A DNA stretch of 64,000 nt from Neisseria sp. (GCF_030530745.1 NZ_JAUMUI010000010.1:1-64000), one strand, 5' to 3'. Positions 9,971-21,054 are shown, counted from the stretch's first letter. Notes: generated by a model not told the origin, from the letters alone. A program made the numbers and translations.

Positions 9971-11452
9971 ATGGCAAAAAATCTGAATGTGTTTGATCAA
10001 GAATATGGCCTGCTGATTAACGGCGAATGGACCAAAGGCAGCAAAGGCGAAACTATCGTTTCATACAACCCCGCCAACGGCGAGGCTTTGGCCAAGTTTG
10101 TAGATGCCTCAAACGAAGACGTTGACGCGGCCGTGGCTGCCGCACAGGAAGCTTTCAAAACCTGGCGCAAAACCACTGCCGCCGAGCGTGCCGCCATCCT
10201 CAACAAAATCGCCGACGTTATCGACGAAAACGCCGAACTGTTCGCCCTGCAGGAAACGCTGGATAACGGCAAACCCATACGCGAAACACGCGCCGCCGAT
10301 ATTCCGCTGGCTTCCGACCACTTCCGCTATTTCGCAAGTGTAATCCGCGGCGAAGAAGGCACCTGCAACCAGCTCGACGAAGAAGATTTGTCTATCGTAT
10401 TGCGCGAGCCTATCGGCGTGGTCGGCCAGATTATCCCGTGGAACTTTCCCTTCCTGATGGCCGCCTGGAAAATCGCCCCCGCACTGGCGGCAGGCTGCAC
10501 CATCGTTATCCACCCTTCTTCAAGCACTTCGCTGAGCCTGCTCTCGTTTGCCCAAAAAGTAAACCACCTGCTGCCCAAAGGCGTGCTGAACATCATTACC
10601 GGCAAAGGCTCGAAATCGGGCGAATATATGCTGCACCATAAAGGTTTCAACAAGCTGGCCTTCACCGGCTCCACCGAAGTCGGCCGCCATATCGGCATCG
10701 CCGCCGCCGAAATGCTGATTCCCGCCACGCTCGAATTGGGCGGCAAATCGGCCAATATTTTCTTTGACGATATGCCGTTCGACAAAGCCCTCGAAGGCGC
10801 GCAAAAAGGCATTTTGTTCAATCAGGGGCAAGTGTGCTGTGCCGGTTCGCGCATTTTCGTGCAGGAAGGCATCTACGATAAATTCGTTGCCGCCCTTGCC
10901 GAAGAATTTAAAAAAGTGAAAGTCGGCCTGCCGTGGGAAGACGACACCCAAATGGGCGCGCAGGTTAACGCCAACCAAGTGGAAACCATTCTGAAATATG
11001 TGAAAATCGGCGAACAGGAAGGCTGCCGTATCATCACCGGCGGCAAGAAAGTGGAAGGCGGTTTGGCCAAAGGCGAGTTTGTCGAGCCCACGCTGATTGC
11101 CGCCGACAGCAACAGTGCGCGCGTGTCGCAAGAAGAAATCTTCGGCCCCGTAGCCACCGTGATCAAATTCAAAACCGAGGAGGAAGTGGTAAAAATGGCC
11201 AATGAATCCGAATACGGCTTGGGCGGCGCGGTATGGAGCAAAGACATCAACCGCTGCCTGCGCGTATCGCGCGCGCTGGAAACCGGCCGCGTTTGGGTGA
11301 ACTGCTACAACCGCCTGCCCGCAGGCGCACCGTTCGGCGGCTATAAAACCTCCGGCATCGGCCGCGAAACCCACAAAATGATGCTGGCAGCCTATACCCA
11401 GGTGAAAAACATCTATATCAGCACCCGCGAGGAACGTGAAGGCCTGTATTAA
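9971..11452 (+). CDS. NAD-dependent aldehyde dehydrogenase family protein
   Basis: The 493-residue protein has the standard aldehyde dehydrogenase fold. PWNFP is at 157-161, the glycine motif FTGSTEVG near 231, the general base Glu at about 255 in LELGGK, and the catalytic Cys at about 289 in GQVCCAGSR. It should oxidise an aliphatic aldehyde to the acid in the cytoplasm; the substrate cannot be read from sequence. The usual Lys-Pro after the second strand, which contacts the cofactor ribose, is replaced by His181-Pro (GCTIVIHPSSSTS). The ATG follows AGGAGA by 7 bases. The gene stands alone between a MITE and a terminator. Confidence 0.92.
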   Translation: MAKNLNVFDQEYGLLINGEWTKGSKGETIVSYNPANGEALAKFVDASNEDVDAAVAAAQEAFKTWRKTTAAERAAILNKIADVIDENAELFALQETLDNGKPIRETRAADIPLASDHFRYFASVIRGEEGTCNQLDEEDLSIVLREPIGVVGQIIPWNFPFLMAAWKIAPALAAGCTIVIHPSSSTSLSLLSFAQKVNHLLPKGVLNIITGKGSKSGEYMLHHKGFNKLAFTGSTEVGRHIGIAAAEMLIPATLELGGKSANIFFDDMPFDKALEGAQKGILFNQGQVCCAGSRIFVQEGIYDKFVAALAEEFKKVKVGLPWEDDTQMGAQVNANQVETILKYVKIGEQEGCRIITGGKKVEGGLAKGEFVEPTLIAADSNSARVSQEEIFGPVATVIKFKTEEEVVKMANESEYGLGGAVWSKDINRCLRVSRALETGRVWVNCYNRLPAGAPFGGYKTSGIGRETHKMMLAAYTQVKNIYISTREEREGLY

Positions 11453-11464
11453 GCGGGGCACATT

Positions 11465-11508
11465 AAAGATTATGCCGTCTGAAAACGTTTTCAGACGGCA
11501 TAATCTTT
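11465..11508. terminator. bidirectional uptake-sequence terminator, aldehyde dehydrogenase/BCCT
   Basis: A perfect palindrome with 22-bp arms, each containing an ATGCCGTCTGAA uptake site and ending in AAAG/CTTT plus a T run. It separates two convergent genes and can end transcription on either strand. Confidence 0.85.
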
Positions 11509-11566
11509 TTTTTCTTAAATCGGGCGGCTATATGTCCGCATCCGCCGCAGAAGGCTGCGTTCGGAT

Positions 11567-13408
11567 TCAGGTGCTTTTTTCTTTTGTTTCTTCACCGCCG
11601 TGCCGTAATTCTTCATATACCGCCTGCTGTGCCAAAACCGAGCCTTCGGGTGCCTGGGAGGTTTCACCGTGCTCCCACGGGGCATTGTCGGGCACTTCTT
11701 CGATATGGATGGTTTTGAGCGAATAGTCGGGCTGGTAATACAAATCGTATTTTGCGGCTTTGATAATCGAGAGCATCATCATACTCATGATTACCAGCAG
11801 CGGCGCGCCGGCGAAGATAGAGGCCGTCTGAAGCGTGTCGAGCCCGCCGATAAACATCAGCGATGCGGGCAGGATACACAGGGTAAACGCCCAAAACAGC
11901 CTGTTCCAACGGTGCGGTTCGCCGTCTACCTCGTGCTGTACCACCGAGGCGAGAATATAGGAAATGCTGTCGAATGTGGTGGCTGTGAAAATAACGGCCA
12001 GCACCACAAAAACCCCCACGGCTATTTTTGCCATGGGCAGGGTGTTCAACACGGCGAAAATGGCGGCGGTGGCGCTTTGGTCTTTCAATACCGCAACCAC
12101 ATCAAGCGTTCCGCTTAACTGCAGATACATGCCGTAGTTGCCGAGAATAATGAAAAACACCGCACAACCCAGCGAGCCGTAAAACATTGACCCTATGGTC
12201 ATCTGGCGGATGGTGCGCCCTTTGGAAATTTTGGCGATAAACAGGCCGATGGTGGGGGCGAATACCAGCCACCATGCCCAATAGAATATTGTCCAGTCTT
12301 TCGGGAAACCCGTGTTTTTAAAACCTTGCTGTTCGAAACTCCCGAAAGATTCGGTCCAAGTCATCATGGTGAGTATCTGGGTGAGCGAGCGCCCCAGGCT
12401 TTCCAGTCCCACATTAAGGATAAACACAGTGGGGCCTGCTGCCAGCACGAAAACCAGAAACGCGATAGCAAGGTAAAAATTGATGTTGGAAAGCATCTGG
12501 ATGCCGCCGCGCAGGCCTTGATAGGCGCTATAGGCGAAAATCAGGGTGGTTACCAGCAAAACGCAAAGCTGCGTTGCGATGCTGTTTGAAATACCGAAAA
12601 GCTCAAACAAACCTTCGGCAATCATCGGTGAGGCCAAGCCCAGTGTGGTGGCGCCGCCACCTATCATGCCGAATATGAAAAACACGTCTATCAGCCGCCC
12701 CCAGTTGCTCTTGGTGAAATTTTCACCCAAAAGCGGCATCAGGCTCTGGCTTACCTTTAACACGGGCGAATTGCGCACATGGGCGAAATAAGCGATGGAT
12801 ACGGCGGGTACAAGGTAAATCGCCCAAGCAACAGGCCCCCAGTGAAACAGGCCGTACGTGCTTGCCCAGCGCACGGCGTCGGGCGATCCGGGTGTCAGGC
12901 CGAACGGCGGACCCTGCCAGTAATACACCCATTCGACAACACCCCAGTAAAGGATGCTGGCACCGATGCCGCCGCAAAACATCATCGCCGCCCATGATCC
13001 TGTTTTAAATTCAATTTCATCTTCCGGTTTGCCCAGTTTGATGTTGCCGATGTCGGAAAAAGAAATGTAAACGACAAAAATAAACGCCAAAACGCCGAAG
13101 GCCAGATAGCCCACGCCGAGTTTGTCGGTTACAAACGATTTGGTAAGCGCCACCCACTCGGCACCCTGCTGCGGAAATGCCACCAACGGTGCAGTAATGG
13201 CAAACAGGATTACCAATACGCCGAAAAACGTGAATTTGTCGATGCGGGTATCGGGCGTGCTGCCTTCCCCGTGCGGCTGAAAGTTTTTATCGGCGTCAAA
13301 CATGCCTAAATGGCGGTAGGAAAGACGGTTCGGTGCGGGTTTGTAACGGAACTTGATACGCTTTGAATTATGATCGGACGGGTTGGGGTTGTGATTTTGA
13401 ACAGACAA
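11567..13408 (-). CDS. BCCT family betaine/carnitine/choline transporter
   Basis: This 613-residue protein carries the family signature: the tryptophan-rich segment WTIFYWAWWLVFAPTIGLF followed by IAKISKGRTIRQM, and the upstream glycine stretch MFCGGIGASILYWGVVEW. About twelve membrane segments are visible. A hydrophilic N-terminal tail of about 60 residues and an acidic C-terminal tail, which in related proteins sense osmotic or ionic conditions, flank them. It probably imports a trimethylammonium osmolyte such as glycine betaine using an ion gradient. Substrate and sodium versus proton coupling are not resolved. No betaine synthesis genes are adjacent. Confidence 0.9.
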   Translation of the reverse strand: MSVQNHNPNPSDHNSKRIKFRYKPAPNRLSYRHLGMFDADKNFQPHGEGSTPDTRIDKFTFFGVLVILFAITAPLVAFPQQGAEWVALTKSFVTDKLGVGYLAFGVLAFIFVVYISFSDIGNIKLGKPEDEIEFKTGSWAAMMFCGGIGASILYWGVVEWVYYWQGPPFGLTPGSPDAVRWASTYGLFHWGPVAWAIYLVPAVSIAYFAHVRNSPVLKVSQSLMPLLGENFTKSNWGRLIDVFFIFGMIGGGATTLGLASPMIAEGLFELFGISNSIATQLCVLLVTTLIFAYSAYQGLRGGIQMLSNINFYLAIAFLVFVLAAGPTVFILNVGLESLGRSLTQILTMMTWTESFGSFEQQGFKNTGFPKDWTIFYWAWWLVFAPTIGLFIAKISKGRTIRQMTIGSMFYGSLGCAVFFIILGNYGMYLQLSGTLDVVAVLKDQSATAAIFAVLNTLPMAKIAVGVFVVLAVIFTATTFDSISYILASVVQHEVDGEPHRWNRLFWAFTLCILPASLMFIGGLDTLQTASIFAGAPLLVIMSMMMLSIIKAAKYDLYYQPDYSLKTIHIEEVPDNAPWEHGETSQAPEGSVLAQQAVYEELRHGGEETKEKST

Positions 13409-13867
13409 TGTTGGCTCCTTGGTTTTGGTTATTTCGTGAGTGCAATGTCGGTTTCCTGCGCAAACTTCCCAAACATGAAAAAACCTGTTACGGCAACATG
13501 CTGCTTCATTTGCGTGCGGTGCCTTAAATCGTGCGGCGGCCGTTACGGGGAAGCGGTAAATATTGTTTTTTAATGTAACAAACAGCCTGCAAAAGAAGCA
13601 GTTGTATTATAGCATACATATATATCACTGATTATTAACAATAAAATATTAAACTGCTGCTTTTGGGTTTCATTGCGGGCTTGGGCTGTCTGAAACGGCG
13701 GGAAATCCTTGGTGCAGAAAACGCTTCCCGCATGAGGCACTGATAAAAACCATGTGAAGCATAAGGGCTTTCCCGCTTGCAGCAGCGCCCGATAATTAAT
13801 AGTATCAACGGTTCGCCGTGTATGCCCGCGCATACCCGCCCCCATCAATCCCGATAAGGAGAACATA
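13409..13867. other. divergent intergenic region BCCT/sodA
   Basis: About 460 bases. The middle (about 13560-13660) is AT-rich and includes a near-palindromic pair, GAAGCAGTT near 13598 and AACTGCTGC near 13651. No gene is supported. A plausible ribosome-binding site (AAGGAG) precedes sodA. The promoters were not resolved. Confidence 0.4.
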
Positions 13868-14485
13868 ATGACCTATACCCTGCCCGAACTCGGTTATGCC
13901 TACGATGCATTGGAACCCCATTTCGACGAAATGACCATGAACATCCACCACAGCAAACACCATCAAGCATATGTGAACAACGCCAACGCCGCGTTGGAAT
14001 CGCTGCCCGAATTCGCCGCACTCAGCCCCGAAGAGCTGGTGGCGCGGCTGAACGAGCTGCCCGCCGACAAGCAAACCGTATTGCGCAACAACGCCGGCGG
14101 CCACGTCAACCACACTTTCTTCTGGAAAAACCTGAAGAAAGGCACCGAATTGAAAGGCGCGCTGAAAGAAGCCATCGAACGCGATTTCGGTTCGGTTGAT
14201 GCCTTTAAGGCCGAGTTCGAAAAGGCCGCAGCCGGCCGTTTCGGTTCAGGTTGGGCGTGGCTGGTGCTCGACGGCGGCAAATTGAAAGTGGTTTCTACCC
14301 CCAACCAAGACACCCCGCTGATGGGTGAAGCCGTTGCCGGCTGCAAAGGCTACCCGATTATCGGTTTGGACGTATGGGAACACGCCTATTATCTGAAGTT
14401 CCAAAACCGCCGCCCCGACTACATCAAAGAGTTCTGGAACGTGGTAAACTGGGACGAAGCCGCCAAACGTTTCGAATCCCAATAA
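13868..14485 (+). CDS. sodA: superoxide dismutase, manganese type
   Basis: At 205 residues this is a Mn/Fe-family enzyme that converts superoxide to peroxide and oxygen. Metal ligands are His27 (in MNIHHSKHH), the His of [10 protein letters not shown], and the Asp and His of [10 protein letters not shown]. The glutamine in NQDTPLMG and the C-terminal block [24 protein letters not shown] closely resemble E. coli SodA, which favours the manganese form, although some relatives accept either metal. The AAGGAG site ends 5 bases before the ATG. A terminator follows, so it is a single-gene unit. Confidence 0.93.
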   Translation: MTYTLPELGYAYDALEPHFDEMTMNIHHSKHHQAYVNNANAALESLPEFAALSPEELVARLNELPADKQTVLRNNAGGHVNHTFFWKNLKKGTELKGALKEAIERDFGSVDAFKAEFEKAAAGRFGSGWAWLVLDGGKLKVVSTPNQDTPLMGEAVAGCKGYPIIGLDVWEHAYYLKFQNRRPDYIKEFWNVVNWDEAAKRFESQ

Positions 14486-14501
14486 TCTGCCGTACGAACG
14501 A

Positions 14502-14536
14502 TAAAGGCCGTCTGAAACTTTTTCAGACGGCCTTTA
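14502..14536. terminator. uptake-sequence terminator after sodA
   Basis: TAAAGGCCGTCTGAAA (14502-14517) and TTTCAGACGGCCTTTA (14521-14536) form a 16-bp stem with a 3-base loop. Confidence 0.8.
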
Positions 14537-14670
14537 AACCAAAGGCAATCCTGCCGTGCAGCTGCACAAGAAAGTTCCTATTTACACAAATTTAGTTTAT
14601 GATTTGAAAACTACGCAGCACTACAATGTGCGGTAAACCCAGAAGAAAAACCACTAAAAGGAACAACGAG

Positions 14671-17256
14671 ATGTTAGAAGCCTATCGCAAAGCCGCCGCA
14701 GAGCGCGAAGCTCTGGGCATCCCCGCCCTCCCGCTTACTGCACAGCAAACCGCCGGTCTGGTGGAGCTGCTGAAAAACCCGCCTGCAGGCGAAGGAGAGT
14801 TTCTGGTAAACCTGCTCGCCAACCGCGTGCCGCCCGGCGTGGACGACGCATCCAAAGTGAAAGCCTCGTTCCTGGCCGCCGTTGCCGAAGGCAGCGCACA
14901 AAGCCCGCTGATATCGCCCGAATACGCCACCGAGCTTCTGGGCACCATGCTCGGCGGTTACAACATCCACCCGCTGATTGAGCTTCTCGACAACGACAAA
15001 CTGGCGCCGATTGCCGCCGAAGGGTTGAAACACACCCTGCTGATGTTCGATTCTTTCCACGACGTGAAGGAAAAAGCCGACAAAGGCAACCCGCACGCCA
15101 AAGCCGTGCTGCAGTCGTGGGCCGACGCCGAATGGTTTACCTCGCGCGAAAAAGTGCCCGAAAAAATCACCGTAACCGTATTCAAAGTCGACGGCGAAAC
15201 CAACACCGACGACCTCTCCCCCGCGCCCGATGCCTGGAGCCGCCCCGATATTCCGCTGCACGCGCTGGCCATGCTGAAAAACCCGCGCGACGGCATCAGC
15301 CCCGACAAACCCGGCGAAGTCGGCCCCATCAAACTGTTGGAAGAATTAAAAGCCAAAGGCCACCCCGTTGCCTATGTGGGCGACGTGGTCGGCACCGGTT
15401 CTTCGCGCAAATCCGCCACCAACTCGGTAATCTGGCATACCGGCTTGGATATTCCCTTCGTGCCGAACAAACGTTACGGCGGCGTGTGCCTGGGCGGCAA
15501 AATCGCGCCGATTTTCTTCAATACCCAAGAAGATTCGGGCGCACTGCCGATTGAAGTGGATGTTTCCGCGCTGAAAATGGGCGACGTGGTCGATATTCTG
15601 CCCTATGAAGGCAAAATCGTGAAAAACGGCGAAACCGTTGCCGAATTTCAGCTGAAATCGCAAGTATTGCTCGACGAAGTACAGGCCGGCGGCCGTATCA
15701 ACCTGATTATCGGCCGCGGCTTAACCGCCAAAGCCCGCGAAGCGCTGGGCTTGCCCGCCTCCACCGAATTCCGCCTGCCCCAAGCGCCTGCCGAAAGCAA
15801 GGCCGGTTTCTCGCTGGCGCAGAAAATGGTCGGCCGTGCCTGCGGCCTGCCCGAAGGGCAGGGCGTGCGCCCCGGCACTTACTGCGAACCGCGTATGACC
15901 ACCGTCGGCTCGCAGGACACCACCGGCCCGATGACCCGCGACGAGTTGAAAGACCTCGCCTGCTTGGGCTTCTCTGCCGACTTGGTGATGCAGTCGTTCT
16001 GCCACACCGCCGCCTATCCGAAACCGGTAGACGTAAAAACCCACAAAGAGCTGCCTGAATTTATTTCGACACGCGGCGGCGTGGCGCTGCGTCCGGGCGA
16101 CGGTGTGATCCACTCGTGGCTCAACCGCCTGCTGCTGCCCGACACCGTCGGCACCGGCGGCGACTCGCATACCCGTTTCCCGCTGGGTATCTCCTTCCCC
16201 GCAGGCTCGGGCTTGGTGGCCTTTGCCGCCGCCACCGGCGTGATGCCGCTCGATATGCCCGAATCCGTTCTGGTGCGTTTCAGCGGCAAGCTGCAACCGG
16301 GGGTTACCCTGCGCGACCTGGTGAACGCCATTCCGCTGTATGCCATCAAACAAGGCCTGCTGACCGTGGCCAAGGCCGGCAAGAAAAACATTTTCTCGGG
16401 CCGTATTTTGGAAATCGAAGGCCTGCCCGATCTGAAAGTGGAACAGGCGTTCGAATTGAGCGACGCGTCTGCCGAACGTTCTGCCGCAGGCTGCACCGTG
16501 AAGCTGAACAAAGAGCCGGTAATCGAATACATGAAGTCTAATATCGTGCTGATGAAAAACATGATTGCCGACGGCTATAAAGACCCGCGCACGCTGGAGC
16601 GCCGCATCAAAGCCATGGAAGCCTGGCTGGCCGATCCGCAGCTTTTGGAAGCCGATAAAGGTGCCGAATACGCCGCCGTTATCGAAATCAACATGGACGA
16701 CATCAAAGAGCCGATCGTGGCCTGCCCGAACGACCCCGACGATGTGAAATTCATGTCCGAAGTGTCCGGCACGCCGATCGACGAAGTGTTCATCGGTTCG
16801 TGCATGACCAACATCGGCCACTTCCGCGCCGCTTCCAAACTGCTGGAAGGCAAGAGCGACATCCCCGTGCGCCTATGGATGGCGCCGCCCACCAAAATGG
16901 ACGCGCAAGAGCTGACCAACGAAGGCCACTACGGCGTGCTCGGCCGTGCCGGCGCGCGCATGGAAATGCCCGGCTGCTCGCTGTGTATGGGCAACCAGGC
17001 ACAAGTGCGCGAAGGGGCAACCGTGATGTCCACTTCCACCCGCAACTTCCCCAACCGTTTGGGCAAAAACACCAACGTGTTCTTGGGTTCTGCGGAATTG
17101 GCGGCTATCTGCTCCAAATTGGGCAAAATCCCCACCGTTGAAGAGTATCAGGCCAATATCGGCATCATCAACGAGCAGGGCGATCAGATCTACCGCTACA
17201 TGAACTTCAACGAAATCGACAGTTACAACGAAGTTGCCGGAAAGGTGAATGTGTAA
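14671..17256 (+). CDS. acnB: aconitate hydratase B
   Basis: At 861 residues it matches AcnB (E. coli 865). AcnB interconverts citrate and isocitrate in the TCA cycle and can bind mRNA as an apo-protein. The N-terminal HEAT-like domain begins [22 protein letters not shown]. The mobile domain contains [21 protein letters not shown]. Cluster cysteines are visible in [10 protein letters not shown] and in [11 protein letters not shown]. The frame is open 45 bases further upstream, but AAAGGAACAACGAG precedes the ATG at 14671 and family similarity starts there. Confidence 0.96.
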   Translation: MLEAYRKAAAEREALGIPALPLTAQQTAGLVELLKNPPAGEGEFLVNLLANRVPPGVDDASKVKASFLAAVAEGSAQSPLISPEYATELLGTMLGGYNIHPLIELLDNDKLAPIAAEGLKHTLLMFDSFHDVKEKADKGNPHAKAVLQSWADAEWFTSREKVPEKITVTVFKVDGETNTDDLSPAPDAWSRPDIPLHALAMLKNPRDGISPDKPGEVGPIKLLEELKAKGHPVAYVGDVVGTGSSRKSATNSVIWHTGLDIPFVPNKRYGGVCLGGKIAPIFFNTQEDSGALPIEVDVSALKMGDVVDILPYEGKIVKNGETVAEFQLKSQVLLDEVQAGGRINLIIGRGLTAKAREALGLPASTEFRLPQAPAESKAGFSLAQKMVGRACGLPEGQGVRPGTYCEPRMTTVGSQDTTGPMTRDELKDLACLGFSADLVMQSFCHTAAYPKPVDVKTHKELPEFISTRGGVALRPGDGVIHSWLNRLLLPDTVGTGGDSHTRFPLGISFPAGSGLVAFAAATGVMPLDMPESVLVRFSGKLQPGVTLRDLVNAIPLYAIKQGLLTVAKAGKKNIFSGRILEIEGLPDLKVEQAFELSDASAERSAAGCTVKLNKEPVIEYMKSNIVLMKNMIADGYKDPRTLERRIKAMEAWLADPQLLEADKGAEYAAVIEINMDDIKEPIVACPNDPDDVKFMSEVSGTPIDEVFIGSCMTNIGHFRAASKLLEGKSDIPVRLWMAPPTKMDAQELTNEGHYGVLGRAGARMEMPGCSLCMGNQAQVREGATVMSTSTRNFPNRLGKNTNVFLGSAELAAICSKLGKIPTVEEYQANIGIINEQGDQIYRYMNFNEIDSYNEVAGKVNV

Positions 17257-17310
17257 CGGGTGAAACCTTTCAGACGGCCCCGGTAAGGTATTAAGGCCGT
17301 CTGAAAAATA

Positions 17311-17342
17311 AAAACGGAACAGTTAATGCTGTTCCGTTTTTT
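17311..17342. terminator. intrinsic terminator acnB/mtgA
   Basis: AAAACGGAACAG (17311-17322) pairs with CTGTTCCGTTTT (17329-17340) around a 6-base loop with flanking T or A runs, so it can work in both directions between convergent genes. An inverted uptake pair (about 17268 and 17294) lies just before it. Confidence 0.9.
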
Positions 17343-17363
17343 GTTGGCGCTTTTGCAGAAATC

Positions 17364-18050
17364 TTATTCCGTATCCGGTAATGCGGCCGAGCCCATGCGG
17401 CGCAGGATGATGTTGGTTTTATTGCGCAGGCTTCTGTCGCGCGGGTTTTCGGCGTAATAAAGCGGGCGGGGCACGCGGGCGGCGAGCTGGGCGGCCTGCT
17501 GCCTGGTCAGGCTCGCGACCGGTTTTTGATAGAAGTGCTGCGAGGCTGCTTCTGCACCATAAATACCGTAGCCCCATTCGATTACGTTGAGATAAAGCTC
17601 GAAGATGCGGTCTTTGCCGGTGGTGGCTTCTATCATGGCGGTAATGGCGGCTTCTTCGGCCTTGCGCCAATAGCTGCGGCTTTCGTTTAAAAACAGGTTT
17701 TTTGCCAACTGCTGGCTGATGGTTGATCCGCCTCCGCGGATTCTGCCGCTTTTTTCGTTGCGCTTCATAGCGTGGCGGATGCCGCCCCAGTCGAAACCGC
17801 CGTGGGCGGTAAAATTGGCGTCTTCCGATGCAATCAGGGCTTTTTTAAGGTTGGTAGAGATTTGGCCGTAGGGCACCCAGCGGTAATCCAGTCCGACTTT
17901 TTTGCCTTTGGCGCTAAAATCGCTCATGCGCATACTCATAAACGCGGTTTTGTGCGGTGCGACGGCGCGGTAGGTGATGATGTTGCCGTACACATAGGCA
18001 TTAAACAGGATAAACGCCGCAAAAGGCAGTGCGAGCAGCCATTTAATCAT
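17364..18050 (-). CDS. mtgA: monofunctional peptidoglycan transglycosylase
   Basis: The 228-residue GT51 enzyme has one N-terminal membrane anchor (about residues 5-27). The glycosyltransferase motifs are in order: ASEDANFTAHGGFDW (with the catalytic Glu), RGGGSTISQQLAKNLFL, and KDRIFELYLNVIEWG. It polymerises lipid II into glycan strands at the outer face of the inner membrane and lacks a transpeptidase domain. It follows aroE with only one base between the aroE stop and its ATG, inside an uptake sequence, so the two are almost certainly co-transcribed. Confidence 0.94.
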   Translation of the reverse strand: MIKWLLALPFAAFILFNAYVYGNIITYRAVAPHKTAFMSMRMSDFSAKGKKVGLDYRWVPYGQISTNLKKALIASEDANFTAHGGFDWGGIRHAMKRNEKSGRIRGGGSTISQQLAKNLFLNESRSYWRKAEEAAITAMIEATTGKDRIFELYLNVIEWGYGIYGAEAASQHFYQKPVASLTRQQAAQLAARVPRPLYYAENPRDRSLRNKTNIILRRMGSAALPDTE

Positions 18051-18051
18051 T

Positions 18052-18870
18052 TCAGACGGCCTCTTTCATATAACGGATAACGGGTTTGATATCGGGTGTA
18101 AAGCCGCGCCAAAGCCGGTAGGAAAACGCCGCCTGCCCCACCAGCATTCCCAAGCCGTCGGCGGTTTTTTTGGCACCGCTTTGGCGGGCATAATCCAAAA
18201 ACGCCTGTGCCGCCGTGCCGTACACCATATCGTATGCCAGCTCGCAGATGCCGAACACTTCGGGCGCAACCGCCGGTATTTCGCCACCCAAACTGCCCGA
18301 GGTGCCGTTGATGATAATGTCGAAACGGTCGGCGGGCAGGCCGTTTAGCGGTGCCGAACGAACGCCGAAACGCTCCGCCAGCTCCCGCGCTTTGGTTTCG
18401 GTGCGGTTGGCGATGGTGATTTCGGCAGGCTGTTGTTGCAGCAGCACGGGCACCACGCCGCGGACCGCGCCGCCCGCACCCAAAATCAGAATGCGCCGGT
18501 TTTGCAGGGTGGTTTCCTGCATTTCGGTGATGTCGCTCACCAGCCCGACCCCGTCGGTGTTGTCGCCGAGGAAGCGGCCGCCGCCCAACGGGATAATGGT
18601 GTTGACCGCGCCGGCGGCTTCGGCACGCTCGGAATGTTCGCCCACCCAATCATAGGCTTCGGTTTTAAACGGCACGGTAACGTTTGCGCCCAACCCGCCT
18701 TCGGCAAAAAAACGTTCGGCGGCTTCGGCAAACCCGCCCAGTTCCGCTAAGATGCGGTCGTATTCAATCCTCACCTTCTCCTGCAAGGCAAATTGCCGGT
18801 GGATTTGCGGTGATTTGCTATGGGCTATCGGATTGCCGAAAACGGCATAACGGGGAGGGTGGGCAGACAT
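18052..18870 (-). CDS. aroE: shikimate 5-dehydrogenase
   Basis: The 272-residue NADPH-dependent enzyme reduces 3-dehydroshikimate to shikimate in aromatic amino acid synthesis. The N-terminal shikimate site reads [17 protein letters not shown]. The glycine-rich nucleotide loop is [16 protein letters not shown], followed by NRTETKA, a basic NADP-type patch. TDGVGLV and [10 protein letters not shown] are further hallmarks. It is the upstream member of an aroE-mtgA unit and diverges from glnA. Confidence 0.95.
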   Translation of the reverse strand: MSAHPPRYAVFGNPIAHSKSPQIHRQFALQEKVRIEYDRILAELGGFAEAAERFFAEGGLGANVTVPFKTEAYDWVGEHSERAEAAGAVNTIIPLGGGRFLGDNTDGVGLVSDITEMQETTLQNRRILILGAGGAVRGVVPVLLQQQPAEITIANRTETKARELAERFGVRSAPLNGLPADRFDIIINGTSGSLGGEIPAVAPEVFGICELAYDMVYGTAAQAFLDYARQSGAKKTADGLGMLVGQAAFSYRLWRGFTPDIKPVIRYMKEAV

Positions 18871-19171
18871 AGTACGGGCTCCGTGAAAATCAGCGCATTA
18901 TATCAGGGTGGCTTGATTATGAATCAAAACCGCTTGTTCCCTGCCGCGGTTTTAATGCTGCTGCCAGTCGGATTGTTGACAATTTCTCTGGCGAAAATTA
19001 TATTTCGGCCAAACAGCAGCCGTTATGCCCCCGGTGTTTTGTGTGAAGAAAGCAAAAAATTATTTTTATCTCAAACCCTTTTCCGGCAGCCTGTGGCAAA
19101 ATGCCCGTTTTCGGCGCGAAGCAGCAACGCCTGTCCCATTTGCCCTTATTTTTTAAGCTCAGGAGTAGATT
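18871..19171. other. divergent intergenic region aroE/glnA
   Basis: About 300 bases. A 95-codon frame starting at 18919 runs into glnA, but it lacks conservation clues and overlaps the glnA start, so I do not call it. CAGGAG precedes the glnA ATG. No sigma-54 consensus (TGGCAC-N5-TTGC) was found by eye. Confidence 0.4.
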
Positions 19172-20590
19172 ATGTCAGTAAAAAACGCAGTCAAGCTGAT
19201 TGAAGAAAGCGGTGCCCGCTTTGTCGATTTACGCTTTACCGACACCAACGGCAAACAGCAGCACGTTTCCGTACCCGCCCGCATCGTGCTGGAAGACCCC
19301 GAAGAATGGTTTGAAAACGGCCAGGCGTTCGACGGCTCGTCTATCGGCGGCTGGAAAGGCGTTCAGGCTTCCGATATGCAGTTGCGCCCCGATGCGGCTA
19401 CCGCCTATCTCGATCCTTTTTACGATGACGCCACCGTGGTGCTGACCTGCGACGTGGTCGATCCCGCCAACGGCCAAGGCTACGACCGCGATCCGCGATC
19501 TATTGCCAAACGTGCCGAAGCTTATCTGAGGTCTTCGGGCATCGGCGACACCGCCTATTTCGGCCCCGAGCCCGAATTTTTTGTGTTCGACGGTGTGGAA
19601 TATGAAAACCAAATGCACAAAACCCGCTTTGAAATCACTTCCGAAACCGGCGCGTGGTCGGGCGGCAAACATTACGACGGCCAAAACACCGGCCACCGCC
19701 CCGCGCTGAAAGGCAACTATCTGAGCCTGGCCCCTGTAGATGCAGGCCAGGATTTGCGCTCGGCCATGGTCAATATTCTGGAAGAAATCGGTATTCCCGT
19801 CGAAGTGCACCACGGTGAAGTAGGAACTGGCTGCCAGATGGAAATCGGCACCCGCTTCGATACGCTGGTGCGCCGTGCCGACCAAACCCAAGACATGAAA
19901 TACGTAATCTGGAACGTGGCGCACAACTTCGGCAAAACAGCCACCTTTATGCCCAAACCGTTGATGGGAGACAACGGCAGCGGCATGCACGTTCACCAAT
20001 CCATCTGGAAAGACGGCCAAAACCTGTTTGCGGGCGACGGCTACGCAGGCCTCTCCGATACCGCGCTCTACTACATCGGCGGCATCATCAGACACGCCAA
20101 AGCCCTGAACGCGATTACCAACCCTTCAACCAACTCCTATAAACGGCTGGTGCCGCATTTTGAAGCACCGGTCAAACTGGCCTATTCCGCCCAAAACCGC
20201 TCGGCTTCCATTCGCATTCCGGCGGTAGCCGGCAGCAAAGCCCGCCGTATCGAAGCACGCTTTCCCGATCCGAGCGCCAACCCCTATCTGGCCTTTGCCG
20301 CCCTTCTGATGGCCGGTTTGGACGGTATCCAAAATAAAATCCACCCGGGCGATCCTGCCAGCAAAAACCTCTACGACCTGCCGCCGGAAGAAGACGCGCA
20401 AATTCCCACCGTGTGCGCTTCACTGGAAGAGGCGTTGCAAGCATTGAAAGCCGACCATGAGTTTCTGACGCGCGGCGGCGTGTTCAGCAAAGACTGGATA
20501 GAGAGCTATATTTCTTTCAAAGAAGAAGACGTGCGCCGTATCCGCATGGCGCCGCACCCGTTGGAATTCGAAATGTATTATTCCCTGTAA
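19172..20590 (+). CDS. glnA: glutamine synthetase, type I
   Basis: The 472-residue enzyme makes glutamine from glutamate, ammonia and ATP. Visible motifs are [11 protein letters not shown] (latch region), the metal ligand block [11 protein letters not shown], the ATP-site segment [14 protein letters not shown], and NRSASIRIP. The adenylylation loop [10 protein letters not shown] carries the tyrosine modified by GlnE in GSI-beta enzymes, so activity is probably controlled by adenylylation. The gene stands alone, with an intrinsic terminator 15 bases past the stop. No glnK or ntr genes are adjacent. Confidence 0.96.
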   Translation: MSVKNAVKLIEESGARFVDLRFTDTNGKQQHVSVPARIVLEDPEEWFENGQAFDGSSIGGWKGVQASDMQLRPDAATAYLDPFYDDATVVLTCDVVDPANGQGYDRDPRSIAKRAEAYLRSSGIGDTAYFGPEPEFFVFDGVEYENQMHKTRFEITSETGAWSGGKHYDGQNTGHRPALKGNYLSLAPVDAGQDLRSAMVNILEEIGIPVEVHHGEVGTGCQMEIGTRFDTLVRRADQTQDMKYVIWNVAHNFGKTATFMPKPLMGDNGSGMHVHQSIWKDGQNLFAGDGYAGLSDTALYYIGGIIRHAKALNAITNPSTNSYKRLVPHFEAPVKLAYSAQNRSASIRIPAVAGSKARRIEARFPDPSANPYLAFAALLMAGLDGIQNKIHPGDPASKNLYDLPPEEDAQIPTVCASLEEALQALKADHEFLTRGGVFSKDWIESYISFKEEDVRRIRMAPHPLEFEMYYSL

Positions 20591-20605
20591 CCGCAGCAAC
20601 GGCAG

Positions 20606-20638
20606 AATACCCCGTACAAAAATGCGGGGTATTTTTTT
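20606..20638 (+). terminator. intrinsic terminator after glnA
   Basis: AATACCCCG (20606-20614) pairs with CGGGGTATT (20625-20633) and runs into a T tract. Confidence 0.88.
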
Positions 20639-21054
20639 GCAGGGGGTATGTTGTGGCGAAAGTTGAATGGATTGCCAGGGCCGTCTGAAATGCTCGAACC
20701 GTCTTCCAAGCGGTTACGGAATACGGCCGGCAATGCTTAACATTGCCATATCATTAAAAAGAAAACCGGAAGAGGATATGAAAATATATTGAATGCCCGC
20801 GTGTCCATCATTTTATCCGTTTTCCTATAATACAGGCATACCATATATTCATATTTACAAAATAACTTTATGATTAAATAAGCATAATATAAATATATCA
20901 TTAATTTTTAACAACAAATTTTTGCAAAAAAAAAACAAAATAAAACGAAACAAAATCATGTATATAACACTCTTATAGGCAAGATTTTCATTTTCAGGTT
21001 TATTCTTGATGGAATCTTGTTTCTTGTTTTTAATCTATATTTAAGGAGTTTTAT
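20639..21054. other. AT-rich leader region of the bacteriocin island
   Basis: About 415 bases without a gene. Base composition changes sharply here. From about 20780 the DNA is very AT-rich, with an A-rich tract at about 20924-20952 that would be intrinsically curved. The promoter of the bacteriocin operon is expected here but no clear -35/-10 pair stands out. AAGGAG at 21042-21047 is the ribosome-binding site of the next gene. Confidence 0.5.

Noticed and set aside
18919-19203. 95-codon frame before glnA
   Set aside because: The hydrophobic start is suggestive, but the frame overlaps the glnA start, has no good ribosome-binding site and shows no recognisable similarity.
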